From assembly GCA_047975325.1 (NCBI GenBank), contig JBKEDF010000067.1:1-35562 (forward strand): a DNA stretch of 35,562 bases, in the 5' to 3' direction. Of the stretch, positions 14,530 to 23,413 are shown one piece after another. The notes under the pieces are model-generated. The model was not told the origin of the DNA and ran no database searches. It saw nothing but the letters and a program-made list of their open reading frames with translations. The translations under genes and the position numbers were made by a program. Numbering within the stretch: position 1 is the stretch's first letter; each line of letters opens with the position of its first letter. Source of the DNA: JBKEDF01 sp047975325 (lineage in GTDB: Bacteria > Pseudomonadota > Alphaproteobacteria > Rhodobacterales > Rhodobacteraceae).

Positions 14530-15909
14530 ATGAGAGTAAAATCAATTATCGGCGCCGTTCTGGCGCTTGGCCTGTTGGCGCATCCGGTTGCCGCACAATC
14601 CGTTCCGCAAAGCTCCTCCGAGATTGCGCTGTCCTTTGCCCCATTGGTCAGGGAGGCCGCGCCCGCGGTGGTAAGTATCTATGCCCGGCGCGTGGTTCAG
14701 GGGCGGGCCAACCCATTTGCAGATGATCCCTTCTTTGGCCCGCTTTTCGGGGATTTCGGGGCCCGACGCCCGCAGATGCAGAATTCATTGGGATCAGGTG
14801 TGATATTGCGACCTGATGGATTGGTCGTGTCCAACCATCACGTTGTGGAAGATGCGACGGATATCCGGGTTGTTTTGACAGATCGTCGCGAATATTCGGC
14901 CAGGGTACTGCTGGCAGATCGGGAGGCCGATCTTGCCGTGTTGCAGCTGGAAGGTGCCAGTGGCCTTCATGCGCTGGATCTGCGCGACAGCGATACCATC
15001 GAGGTTGGCGAATTGGTCATGGCCATCGGCAATCCGTTTGGTGTGGGGCAGACTGTGACCTCCGGCATCGTGTCGGCGCTGGAACGTTCGGCGGCGTCCC
15101 TGGGGCGCGGGTATTTCATTCAGACCGATGCAGCGATCAACCCGGGCAATTCCGGTGGGGCGCTCATCGATGTAAACGGGCGGCTTATTGGCGTGAATAC
15201 CGCCATCATGTCGCGTTCGGGCGGATCCAACGGGATCGGCTTTGCGATCCCGGCCAATCTGGTGGATGAAGTGCTGCGTCAGGCCGAACAGGGCAAGACC
15301 CGCTTCGAACGCCCCTGGGCCGGAATTGGTGGCCAGTCGGTGGATGCGCAAATGGCCGACGCATTGGGGCTCGACCGGCCCGGCGGTGTCGTGATTACCG
15401 AATTGCATCCGCAAAGCCCGTTTGGCGCGGGGGGCCTGCAGGCAGGTGATGTGATCCTTGCCCTGGGTGGGGCGGCGGTCAACAGCCCGCAGGAGGTGAT
15501 GTTCCGCCTTGCCGTGGCGGGTCCGGGCAGCGAGGTGATTGTTGTCTATAGCCGGGAAGGGGTGCGCCAGGAGGTTACCCTGCGCCTTGATACGGCCCCC
15601 GATAGGTCAGATGCGGTACTGGCAATTTCCGAAGGCGGGTTGGCTGGCTTGTCTGTGGCGGAAATCGGTCCGGCACTGATCTCGGAAATGCAGTTGCCAC
15701 TTAGTGCAACGGGTGTTGTCGTAACGAATGTGGAAGGGTTCCTGGTCCGGTCCGGATTACAGCCTGGGGATCAGATCCTGGCGATCAATGATGTGCGGAT
15801 GAACAGGCTTGCCGATATTGCTGCGGCGGCCAGATCGGAAGGGCGCCGCTGGATTGTCGATATCCTGCGCGCGGGCGCGCATCGTATCCGGCTGCAGTTC
15901 CGTCTTTGA
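14530..15909 (+). CDS. Do-like (DegP/DegQ) periplasmic serine protease
   Basis: Envelope quality-control protease of the HtrA family. The product is 459 residues from ATG 14530. Residues 1-22 form a signal peptide (basic MRVK, hydrophobic core, then AHPVAAQ). The trypsin-like domain has the triad His104 (SNHHVV), Asp134 (READLAVL) and Ser208 (NPGNSGGAL). Two PDZ domains follow, at roughly residues 270-360 and 375-455. An upstream in-frame ATG at 14413 lies in the luxI end and lacks a signal peptide, so it is not used. Its genomic position before rarA is normal in Rhodobacterales. Whether it is DegP- or DegQ-like cannot be settled. Confidence 0.93.
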   Translation: MRVKSIIGAVLALGLLAHPVAAQSVPQSSSEIALSFAPLVREAAPAVVSIYARRVVQGRANPFADDPFFGPLFGDFGARRPQMQNSLGSGVILRPDGLVVSNHHVVEDATDIRVVLTDRREYSARVLLADREADLAVLQLEGASGLHALDLRDSDTIEVGELVMAIGNPFGVGQTVTSGIVSALERSAASLGRGYFIQTDAAINPGNSGGALIDVNGRLIGVNTAIMSRSGGSNGIGFAIPANLVDEVLRQAEQGKTRFERPWAGIGGQSVDAQMADALGLDRPGGVVITELHPQSPFGAGGLQAGDVILALGGAAVNSPQEVMFRLAVAGPGSEVIVVYSREGVRQEVTLRLDTAPDRSDAVLAISEGGLAGLSVAEIGPALISEMQLPLSATGVVVTNVEGFLVRSGLQPGDQILAINDVRMNRLADIAAAARSEGRRWIVDILRAGAHRIRLQFRL

Positions 15910-15950
15910 CAGGGCTTCCACCCGCCTCGTGGAAGGCATAGCCTGCACCC

Positions 15951-17264
15951 ATGGCCGATCTTTTCGATCAATCCCCGGATGTTCCGAAATCCGAAGGTCC
16001 GCGCCCTTTGGCAGACCGCCTGCGCCCGACGCGGCTGGGTGATGTCATCGGGCAGGACAAGGTCCTTGCCGATGAGGGGCCGCTTGGGGCGATGCTTGCG
16101 GCAGGGTCGCTTTCGTCGCTGATTTTCTGGGGGCCACCGGGTGTCGGCAAGACAACTATCGCGCGGCTGTTGGCGGATGAGACCGACCTGGCTTTCGTTC
16201 AGATCTCCGCTATTTTCACTGGTGTGCCGGAATTGCGAAAGGTGTTCGAGGCAGCGAAGCTGCGGCGTCGTAATGGGAAGGGGACGCTGCTTTTCGTTGA
16301 TGAGATCCATCGTTTCAACAAGGCACAACAGGACGGGTTTCTGCCGCATATGGAAGATGGCACGATCCTGCTGGTCGGGGCGACGACCGAAAACCCTTCC
16401 TTTGAACTCAATGCCGCCCTCATGAGCCGTGCGCAGGTGATCGTGCTGGAGCGGCTTTTGCTGGCGGATCTGGAACTTCTGGCGCAGCGGGCGGAAAAGG
16501 AATTGGATCAGGCACTGCCCCTGACAGGCAATGCGCGTGAGGCGCTGCTGGAAATGGCGGATGGCGATGGCCGTGCGCTTTTAAACCTGATCGAACAGGT
16601 CATGGCCTGGAAGGTGGCCAAACCACAGGGCCGGGAGGCGCTGGCCTCGCGCCTGATGCGCCGTGCGGCGAAATACGACAAATCCGGTGAAGAACATTAC
16701 AACCTCATATCGGCGCTTCATAAATCCGTGCGTGGATCGGACCCCGATGCAGCGCTTTACTGGTTTGCGCGGATGCTGGAAGGGGGGGAGGATCCACGGT
16801 TTCTTGCCCGTCGCCTGACACGGATGGCGGTGGAAGATATCGGTCTTGCCGATCCGCAGGCGCAGGCGGTCTGTCTTGATGGCTGGGCCACCTATGAACG
16901 GCTGGGCAGCCCCGAGGGTGAACTTGCACTGGCGCAGGCGATTGTCTATCTCGCGCTGGCGCCGAAATCGAACGGGGTCTATACCGCCTACAAGGCCGCA
17001 CGGAAGCTGGCGAAGGAAACCGGCAGCCTGATGCCCCCTGCCCATATCCTCAACGCGCCAACACGGTTGATGAAGGATATCGGCTATGGCGCGGGCTATG
17101 CCTATGACCATGATCAGGAAGATGCCTTTTCGGGGCAGAACTACTTTCCTGAGGGTGTGCGCCGTCCGGTCTTTTACAATCCGCCCGAGAGGGGCTTCGA
17201 ACGCGAATTGCACAAACGTATCGAATATTTCACGAAACTGCGGGCCAGGCGGCAGGGTGATTGA
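15951..17264 (+). CDS. rarA: Replication-associated recombination ATPase RarA (MgsA)
   Basis: Clamp-loader-related AAA+ ATPase that acts at stalled replication forks. The 437-residue product begins MADLFDQSPD. Walker A GPPGVGKTT is at residues 61-69 and Walker B FVDEIHR at 115-121. Sensor-like motif GATTENPSFELNAALMSR follows, and the C-terminal oligomerisation part holds YNLISALHKSVRGSDPDAAL and YWFARMLEGGEDPRFLARR, both typical of RarA/WRNIP1. It begins 41 bases after the protease gene. Family length and motifs are complete. Confidence 0.96.
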   Translation: MADLFDQSPDVPKSEGPRPLADRLRPTRLGDVIGQDKVLADEGPLGAMLAAGSLSSLIFWGPPGVGKTTIARLLADETDLAFVQISAIFTGVPELRKVFEAAKLRRRNGKGTLLFVDEIHRFNKAQQDGFLPHMEDGTILLVGATTENPSFELNAALMSRAQVIVLERLLLADLELLAQRAEKELDQALPLTGNAREALLEMADGDGRALLNLIEQVMAWKVAKPQGREALASRLMRRAAKYDKSGEEHYNLISALHKSVRGSDPDAALYWFARMLEGGEDPRFLARRLTRMAVEDIGLADPQAQAVCLDGWATYERLGSPEGELALAQAIVYLALAPKSNGVYTAYKAARKLAKETGSLMPPAHILNAPTRLMKDIGYGAGYAYDHDQEDAFSGQNYFPEGVRRPVFYNPPERGFERELHKRIEYFTKLRARRQGD

Positions 17265-17340
17265 CGGGCGGCGGGGCGGGTTGCCAATCGAAACGGATAT
17301 CCCCGTTGACAATTTGCGCCATCGGACGGAGACAGGCACG

Positions 17341-17715
17341 ATGTTCCTGACCCTTCTTCAAGTTGCCCTCGGTGGGGCCATTGGCGCCTGTCTGCGCCAT
17401 CTGGCGAATATCGGCGTGGGCCGGGCCCTTGGAGTGGGGTTTCCTTTCGGCACTTTTATCGTGAACGTGTCTGGTTCCGTGCTGATGGGAATGCTGGTGG
17501 TGACGCTTGCAAAGGTTGGTGAAAATCGCCTTGCCCCGTTTCTGATGACGGGGCTGCTGGGTGGTTTCACGACCTTTTCCGCCTTTTCGCTGGATGCGGC
17601 GACACTTTGGGAAAGGGGGGAGGCGGGGCTGGCCTTTGTTTATGTGGCCGGGACGGTCTGTTTGTCACTGGCGGGGATTGCGGCAGGGCATTGGTTGGCG
17701 AGGCAATGGATATGA
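17341..17715 (+). CDS. crcB: Fluoride-specific channel CrcB/Fluc
   Basis: Small inner-membrane channel that expels fluoride as a dual-topology dimer. The product is 124 residues from ATG 17341, with four hydrophobic segments. The family motifs FPFGTFIVNVSGSVLMG and GLLGGFTTFSAFSLD are present; the phenylalanine and asparagine residues in them line the ion path. GGAGA lies upstream. The frame is open from 17086 inside rarA, but those residues are not CrcB. No fluoride riboswitch was recognised in the 76 bases before it. The stop overlaps the next gene start (ATGA). Confidence 0.93.
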   Translation: MFLTLLQVALGGAIGACLRHLANIGVGRALGVGFPFGTFIVNVSGSVLMGMLVVTLAKVGENRLAPFLMTGLLGGFTTFSAFSLDAATLWERGEAGLAFVYVAGTVCLSLAGIAAGHWLARQWI

Positions 17716-18761
17716 GCGGCGTGGAAATTCTGACCGTGACCGAGGATGAGGGCGAACAGCGCCTGGATCGCTGGCTGAAGCGCCGGTTCCCGCAACTGAC
17801 CCAGGGCATGGTGGAAAAATTCTGCCGCAAGGGGCAGGTGCGGGTAGATGGCGGACGGGTCAAGGCGGCTGATCGCATTATCCCGGGAATGCAGATCCGT
17901 GTGCCGCCCATCCCGGCCGTGGCGGCATCCACCCGCATGCAGGCGGAAGGAATCCCGGCTGCGGATGCCAGGATGATCCAGGCGGCGGTGCTTTTCCGGG
18001 ATGACCACCTGATTATCCTGAACAAACCGCCGGGCCTGCCCAGCCAGGGGGGGTCGGGCCAGGGGCAGCGCCATGTGGACGGGCTGAGCGAGGCGTTGAA
18101 ATTTGGCTACAAGGACCGGCCCAAGCTGGTCCATCGGCTGGACAAGGATACGTCGGGCGTTTTGATGCTGGCGCGCACGGATCGGGTGGCGCGCAGGTTG
18201 TCGGAGGCGCTGCGCCATCACGATACGCGCAAGATCTATTGGGCGGCTGTGGCCGGAGTGCCAAGCCCGAAACAGGGCTCGATCAAATATGCGCTGATGA
18301 AGGCGCCCGGCCGGGGGCGCGGTGGTGAAGGCGAAAAGATGATCTGCGTCCATCCTGCGAAAGTGGCGAATTATCCCGGTGCCAAGCGCGCCCAGACCGA
18401 TTTCTTCACGCTCTGGTTTCTGGGGACGCGGCTTTCGTGGATGGCGCTGGAGCCGATTACGGGCCGCACGCACCAGCTTCGCGCCCATATGGCGGAACTG
18501 GGCCACCCGATTTTGGGTGATGGCAAATATGGTGGCTCGGCGGCGGAAAACCGGGGTGATGGCTGGGGGGCGTCCATCGGGGGGGAGATCAGCAAGAAAC
18601 TGCATCTGCATGCCCGCAGCCTGACCATCGAACATCCGGTAACGAAGGCATTGATGACCTTTATCGCCCCGTTGCCGCCGCATATGGCCAGAACGTGGAA
18701 AACGTTTGACTGGGGCGAAAATGATGTTCCCGCCGATCCGTTCGGGGAGATCAGGGGATGA
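17712..18761 (+). CDS. RluA-family 23S rRNA pseudouridine synthase (RluC-like)
   Basis: Isomerises uridines in rRNA. The product is 349 residues from ATG 17712 (ATG 17706 is possible and would add two residues). An N-terminal S4 RNA-binding domain (about residues 12-70: QRLDRWLKRRFPQ, KGQVRVDGGRVKA) precedes the catalytic domain with motif HRLDKDTSGVLMLAR, where the aspartate is the catalytic nucleophile, and PITGRTHQLRAHMAELGHPI. This architecture fits RluC/RluD. It overlaps crcB at the start (ATGA) and the ATP12 gene by four bases at the end, so the three are one translational unit. Target nucleotides are not determinable here. Confidence 0.92.
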   Translation: MSGVEILTVTEDEGEQRLDRWLKRRFPQLTQGMVEKFCRKGQVRVDGGRVKAADRIIPGMQIRVPPIPAVAASTRMQAEGIPAADARMIQAAVLFRDDHLIILNKPPGLPSQGGSGQGQRHVDGLSEALKFGYKDRPKLVHRLDKDTSGVLMLARTDRVARRLSEALRHHDTRKIYWAAVAGVPSPKQGSIKYALMKAPGRGRGGEGEKMICVHPAKVANYPGAKRAQTDFFTLWFLGTRLSWMALEPITGRTHQLRAHMAELGHPILGDGKYGGSAAENRGDGWGASIGGEISKKLHLHARSLTIEHPVTKALMTFIAPLPPHMARTWKTFDWGENDVPADPFGEIRG

Positions 18762-19465
18762 CGGGCTGGGCACCGAAAAGGTTCTGGAAAACGGCAAGCG
18801 TTGAGGAGGCTGCGGAGGGGTTTTCCGTCATGCTCGATGGCCGCTCGCTGCGAAGCCCGGCCAAGGCCGCCCTGATACTGCCAAAACGGGACCTCGCGGC
18901 GGCAATCGCCACGGAATGGGATGCGCAGCAGGAGGAGGTGCAGCCCGAAACCATGCCCTTCACGCGCATTGCCAATTCCGCAATTGACAAGGTTGCACCG
19001 CAATTCGATGCGGTGGTGGGGGTCATTGCCGCCTATGGTGCCTCTGACCTTCTTTGCTATCGCGCCGGGGATCCGGAGGAGTTGGTGGCGCGTCAGTCCG
19101 ATGCGTGGGATCCTGTTCTTGACTGGGCTGCCGAAACCCTCGGAACGTGCCTGACAGTGACAACAGGGGTCATTCCCGTCGATCAGCCGCCGGAGGCCAT
19201 TTCCCGCCTTGAGGAAGAATTGCGCGACCTGGATCCATTCCGGCTTGCGGCGATCCATGATCTGGTTGCAATCTCGGGCTCGCTTGTCCTGGGGTTGGCG
19301 GTTGCGCGGTCGCAACTGGCGCCGGAACGTGCCTTTGACCTTTCCCGGATCGATGAAATCTGGCAGATGGAACGATGGGGCGAGGATGAACTGGCCACCG
19401 AAGCAATGGTTCTGAAACGTGCTGCTTTCAACCATGCGGCCCGATTCTACAAATTGTGCGGGTAA
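18758..19465 (+). CDS. ATP12 family F1-ATPase assembly chaperone
   Basis: Homologue of the mitochondrial chaperone that protects the F1 alpha subunit before assembly. The 235-residue product has the family blocks KRFWKTASVEEAAEGFSVMLDGR, here split over residues 7-29, IATEWDAQQEEVQPETMPFTRIANSAID, and the aromatic C-terminal stretch near DEIWQMERWGED. Its presence is a hallmark of alphaproteobacteria. The ATG overlaps the end of the pseudouridine-synthase gene by four bases (ATGA). It is followed by 232 bases without a gene, which hold the amino-acid transporter promoter region. Confidence 0.92.
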   Translation: MTGWAPKRFWKTASVEEAAEGFSVMLDGRSLRSPAKAALILPKRDLAAAIATEWDAQQEEVQPETMPFTRIANSAIDKVAPQFDAVVGVIAAYGASDLLCYRAGDPEELVARQSDAWDPVLDWAAETLGTCLTVTTGVIPVDQPPEAISRLEEELRDLDPFRLAAIHDLVAISGSLVLGLAVARSQLAPERAFDLSRIDEIWQMERWGEDELATEAMVLKRAAFNHAARFYKLCG

Positions 19466-19697
19466 CAATTTGACGGTTTCGCGGGCGAATTGACCAAATT
19501 GATCACGAAGCGCTGAAGATCGCCCAAAAATTAAGAAAAAATACGTTTCGCCTGCGGCTTACTCTTGACCTTTTAAATCGCTTCGGAGGAAACTGATCGC
19601 CATCGGGGGCGATATCTTCGGTCCGTTCCGCCCTGATCAAGGGTGAAAAAGAACTAACGTCATCGGAATGCCGATGGATCATCAGGAAGAGGTAATC
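19466..19697 (+). promoter_or_regulatory. Upstream region of aapJ
   Basis: Gene-free interval that should contain the promoter of the amino-acid transporter operon. A TTGACC at 19565-19570 resembles a -35 element, but no good -10 lies 16-18 bases downstream. The run AAAAATTAAGAAAAAATACG around 19526-19545 is AT-rich compared with its surroundings. No clear dyad was found. Confidence 0.35.
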
Positions 19698-20714
19698 ATG
19701 AAAAAGACCCTATTCGTCGGCACGCTGACAGCCGCCGCCGCCGTCACGGGTATGGCTTCGGCCGCCACGCTGGACGAAGTCAAGGCACGCGGGGAACTAA
19801 GTTGTGGCGTGTCCACTGGTGTCAACGGGTTTTCGGCACCGGATTCTGCTGGTGAATGGCAAGGTTTCGACGTTGCCGTTTGCCGTGCCATTGCTGCGGC
19901 TGTTCTGGGCGATCCCAAGAAAGTCAAATTTGTTTCCACCACGGGCCAGACCCGTTTTACCGCACTGGCATCGGGTGAGATCGACATCCTCGCACGGAAC
20001 AGCACATGGACCTTTTCGCGTGATGTGGACTTGAAATTCACCTTTATCGGCGTCAACTATTATGACGGTCAGGGTTTCATGGTGAAGAAGGAACTGGGTG
20101 TTTCCTCCGCCAAGGAACTGGATGGTGCGACGGTCTGCATCCAGACCGGTACCACGACAGAGCTCAATCTCGCGGATTTCTTCAAGAACAACAACATGAG
20201 CTATGAACCGGTTCCGGTCGAAACCAATGCCGAGGCACAGCAGCAATATCTGGCCGGGGCCTGTGATGCCTATACGACCGATGCTTCGGGCCTTGCGGCA
20301 ACGCGCGCAACCTTTGCGGATGCGGAAAACCATGTCATCCTGCCGGAGATCATCTCCAAGGAACCGCTGGGCCCTCTGGTCGCGCAAGGCGATGACCAAT
20401 GGGCCGATATTGCCCGCTGGACGCTGAACGCGCTGATCGCCGCGGAAGAGCTTGGCGTTACCTCGGCCAATATCGATGAACTGGCCAAGGGTACGCAGAA
20501 CCCGGAAATCAACCGTCTTCTGGGTGTCGAGGGTGATCTGGGCGCGATGTATGGCCTTGATGCCGACTGGGCCGTGCGCGCCATCAAGGCGGGGGGCAAC
20601 TATGGTGAAATCTTTGCCTCGACCATCGGGGAATCCACTCCGATTGGCCTTGCGCGCGGGCTGAACGCCCAATGGACCCAGGGCGGGCTGCTTTATTCCC
20701 CGCCGTTCCGGTAA
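19698..20714 (+). CDS. aapJ: General L-amino-acid ABC transporter, periplasmic binding protein
   Basis: Captures amino acids in the periplasm and delivers them to the AapQ/AapM permease. The product is 338 residues from ATG 19698, with a signal peptide (MKKTLFVGTLTAAAAVTGMASA). The mature start ATLDEVKARGELSCGVSTG and the block EWQGFDVAVCRAIAAAVLGD are typical of family-3 solute-binding proteins and of AapJ/BztA in length and ending (GLLYSPPFR). GAAGAGGT precedes the start. It is followed by a 14-bp hairpin before aapQ, which would give more binding protein than permease. The exact substrate range is inferred from family only. Confidence 0.94.
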   Translation: MKKTLFVGTLTAAAAVTGMASAATLDEVKARGELSCGVSTGVNGFSAPDSAGEWQGFDVAVCRAIAAAVLGDPKKVKFVSTTGQTRFTALASGEIDILARNSTWTFSRDVDLKFTFIGVNYYDGQGFMVKKELGVSSAKELDGATVCIQTGTTTELNLADFFKNNNMSYEPVPVETNAEAQQQYLAGACDAYTTDASGLAATRATFADAENHVILPEIISKEPLGPLVAQGDDQWADIARWTLNALIAAEELGVTSANIDELAKGTQNPEINRLLGVEGDLGAMYGLDADWAVRAIKAGGNYGEIFASTIGESTPIGLARGLNAQWTQGGLLYSPPFR

Positions 20715-20726
20715 GGCAGATATCCT

Positions 20727-20758
20727 GAAAAGGGCGCGGTGCAAACCGCGCCCTTTTC
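20727..20758 (+). terminator. Hairpin between aapJ and aapQ
   Basis: GAAAAGGGCGCGGT (20727-20740) pairs perfectly with ACCGCGCCCTTTTC (20745-20758) around GCAA. The right arm supplies TTTTC as T-run. It can act as partial terminator and as 3' stabiliser of the aapJ mRNA, a common layout for binding-protein genes. Confidence 0.82.
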
Positions 20759-20849
20759 CCAATCACCCAACCAATACTCTGACGGATGCGTCGAAACGAA
20801 TGCGTCCAGAGCGTAACAAAGCGCCGTTCAGGGACAGGGGACAATATAC

Positions 20850-22103
20850 ATGACAACAGCGACCGAAAATACCGGGTCGAATTTTCATCTGAGCATGCTG
20901 CTCTATGATACCCGTTATCGATCCATCACCATTCAGATTGTCGTGCTTTTCGCGCTGATGGCTGCGGCCGCCTGGCTGATCGACAACACGATTGCCAACC
21001 TTCATGCGCTGGGCAAGGATTTCAATTTCAGTTTCCTTGGTGTGCGCGCGGGATATGACATCAATCAGCGGCTTGTCGAATATACCAATGACAGTACCCA
21101 TGCGCGGGCGTTGCTGGTGGGGCTTCTGAATACGCTTGTTCTGGCCATCATTTCCTGCCTGACGGCAACCATTGTCGGTGTTTTTGCGGGGGTTTTGCGG
21201 CTTTCGAACAACTGGATCGTTTCGCGGCTGATGGCGATCTATGTCGAAGGTTTCCGCAATGTGCCACTGCTTCTGTGGATCCTGGTCTTCTTTGCGGTGA
21301 TGACGGAAAGCATGCCCCCGCCTTCGGCCTTCCGTGGGGAAAACCCGGCTTCATCGATGCTGTTTTTCGACACTATTGCCATCACCAATCGCGGGATCTA
21401 TTTTCCCGGACCGCTCTTTACCAATTCCCTGGGTCATTTCAGCCTTGGCGCGTTCAGCGTTTCCGTCAATCTGATCCTGATCCTCGCGGTGATCGCGGGG
21501 TCGGTCTGGGCCAATAACCGGCTCCGTCATCGGGCAAATGCCGTGCAGGAGGAAACGGGCACGCGCCCCGTGACCTGGTGGAAATCACTGTTGATCCTGT
21601 TCGGCCCGATCATCGCGCTTCTGGCACTGCTGGGGTTTCATCTGGAATATCCCGAACTGAAGGGGTTCAACTTTTCCGGGGGTGGATATCTGCGAAACTC
21701 CTTTTCGGCGATGTGGCTTGCGTTGACCTTCTATACCGGTGCCTTCATTGCCGAAAACGTGCGCGCGGGTATTCTGGCGATCTCACGCGGCCAGACCGAG
21801 GCCGCCTATGCACTTGGCATGCGGCCTTCCTGGACGATGAATCTCGTGATCCTGCCACAGGCTCTGCGCGTGATCATCCCGCCGTTGATTTCCCAGTATC
21901 TCAATATCACCAAGAATACTTCGCTGGGCATTGCCGTAGGTTATATGGACCTGCGTTCGACCCTGGGGGGTATTTCCCTGAACCAGACCGGGCGGGAACT
22001 GGAATGCATGCTGTTGCTGATGGTCATCTATCTTGTCATCAGCCTGATTATCTCAGGCGTGATGAACCTTTATAACAGCCGCGTGAAACTGAAGGAGCGT
22101 TGA
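20850..22103 (+). CDS. aapQ: General L-amino-acid ABC transporter permease AapQ
   Basis: Inner-membrane permease of the polar amino-acid family. The 417-residue product has hydrophobic segments spread over the length and, near the C-terminus, the EAA-type loop RGQTEAAYALGMRPSWTMN that docks on the ATPase. The long size, with an extra loop region (about residues 150-250), is that of AapQ/BztB rather than a standard 220-residue permease. GGGGAC lies eight bases before the ATG. The stop is one base before aapM. It forms a heterodimer with AapM. Confidence 0.93.
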   Translation: MTTATENTGSNFHLSMLLYDTRYRSITIQIVVLFALMAAAAWLIDNTIANLHALGKDFNFSFLGVRAGYDINQRLVEYTNDSTHARALLVGLLNTLVLAIISCLTATIVGVFAGVLRLSNNWIVSRLMAIYVEGFRNVPLLLWILVFFAVMTESMPPPSAFRGENPASSMLFFDTIAITNRGIYFPGPLFTNSLGHFSLGAFSVSVNLILILAVIAGSVWANNRLRHRANAVQEETGTRPVTWWKSLLILFGPIIALLALLGFHLEYPELKGFNFSGGGYLRNSFSAMWLALTFYTGAFIAENVRAGILAISRGQTEAAYALGMRPSWTMNLVILPQALRVIIPPLISQYLNITKNTSLGIAVGYMDLRSTLGGISLNQTGRELECMLLLMVIYLVISLIISGVMNLYNSRVKLKER

Positions 22104-22104
22104 G

Positions 22105-23403
22105 ATGAGTGATCTGCACGCCCAAACCGTTCCTTTCGTCCGCAACACGATGATCGAAGCCGCGCCACCTCCGGCAAGTGAGGTGGGCGTCGTGGGGTGG
22201 ATGCGTGAAAACCTCCTGTCCAGTTGGTTGAATATCCTGCTGACAGTGCTGGGGTTGGGCGCGGTGGCCTTCGTGGTAATGGAAATCGGCCCCTGGCTGC
22301 TGAACTCCGTCTGGGGCGTGGACAGTCTTTCCGAATGTCGTGAAATCCTGCAAGGCGCTTCCGGCGCCTGCCTGGCCGTGATCCGGGATCGCTGGCATCA
22401 GCTTATCTTCGGTTTCTATCCGTCGGGTTCCTACTGGCGCCCGATCCTGGCCTTTTTCCTGATGATCGTGGCGATGGCACCGGTCCTTTTTGCCGAAGTG
22501 CCGCGCAAATTGTTCTGGTTCAGCGCTGTTTACCCCTTTCTGGCCTTCTGGCTGCTATGGGGCGGGACGATCTGGCTGCCGATCATGACGATGGTTGGCT
22601 TTGTTGTCGGTTACGTCACCTACAGGGTTCTGGCGCAGGTTTCGCCCCTTGCCGCGATTATCCTTTGCGTATTGGTCACGATATTGTGGTGGCTGTTTGC
22701 GGCAGATCCGCTTTCCGATCAGTTGGCAAGGATGCTGTCGATCCGCCTCAGGGCTGTTGATTCCGATGAATTCGGGGGTTTCCTGGTGTCCACCGTGATC
22801 GGTGTGACGGGGATTGCCTTTTCATTGCCCATCGGGATCGTCCTGGCGCTTGGACGGCGATCGGACATGTTCCTGGTCAGGGCCGTGTCGATCGGCTTTA
22901 TTGAATTTATCCGCGGCGTGCCGCTGATCACGCTGCTGTTCACGGCATCACTGTTGCTGAACTATTTCCTGCCGCCCGGTACGAATTTTGACATTATCCT
23001 GCGGGTCATCATTATGGTGACGCTTTTCGCCTCCGCCTACATGGCCGAGGTGGTCAGGGGTGGGCTGGCGGCGCTGCCGCGCGGGCAATATGAGGCAGCG
23101 GATGCGCTGGGGCTTGACTACTGGAAGGCGCAGCGGCTGATCATCATGCCGCAGGCGCTCAAGATATCGATCCCGGGCATCGTCAATACCTTCATCGGAT
23201 TGTTCAAGGATACGACACTGGTGGTCTTTATCGGTATTCTTGATCCGATCGGCCTTTCAAGTGCCATTCGCGCCGATAGCGACTGGAACGGTATCTATTG
23301 GGAACTGTTCGGGTTTGTTGGCCTTTGTTTCTTCATTTTCTGCTTCAGCATGTCGCGCTATTCCCAATATCTGGAGCGCAAGCTGAAGACCGATCATCAT
23401 TAA
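22105..23403 (+). CDS. aapM: General L-amino-acid ABC transporter permease AapM
   Basis: Second permease of the amino-acid transporter. The 432-residue product carries several membrane spans and the EAA loop ALPRGQYEAADALGLDYWKA, followed by PGIVNTFIGLFKDTTLVVFI, as in AapM/BztC. AAGGAG lies at the aapQ end. Spacing to aapQ is one base and to aapP ten bases, so the three are one transcript. The N-terminal cytoplasmic stretch (about 45 residues) is typical for this subfamily. Confidence 0.93.
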   Translation: MSDLHAQTVPFVRNTMIEAAPPPASEVGVVGWMRENLLSSWLNILLTVLGLGAVAFVVMEIGPWLLNSVWGVDSLSECREILQGASGACLAVIRDRWHQLIFGFYPSGSYWRPILAFFLMIVAMAPVLFAEVPRKLFWFSAVYPFLAFWLLWGGTIWLPIMTMVGFVVGYVTYRVLAQVSPLAAIILCVLVTILWWLFAADPLSDQLARMLSIRLRAVDSDEFGGFLVSTVIGVTGIAFSLPIGIVLALGRRSDMFLVRAVSIGFIEFIRGVPLITLLFTASLLLNYFLPPGTNFDIILRVIIMVTLFASAYMAEVVRGGLAALPRGQYEAADALGLDYWKAQRLIIMPQALKISIPGIVNTFIGLFKDTTLVVFIGILDPIGLSSAIRADSDWNGIYWELFGFVGLCFFIFCFSMSRYSQYLERKLKTDHH

Positions 23404-23413
23404 GGAGCCGCTT

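Noticed and set aside
17265..17340. Fluoride riboswitch before crcB
   Set aside because: The 76-base gap shows no recognisable crcB-motif core, and the gene sits closely inside a run of co-directional genes.
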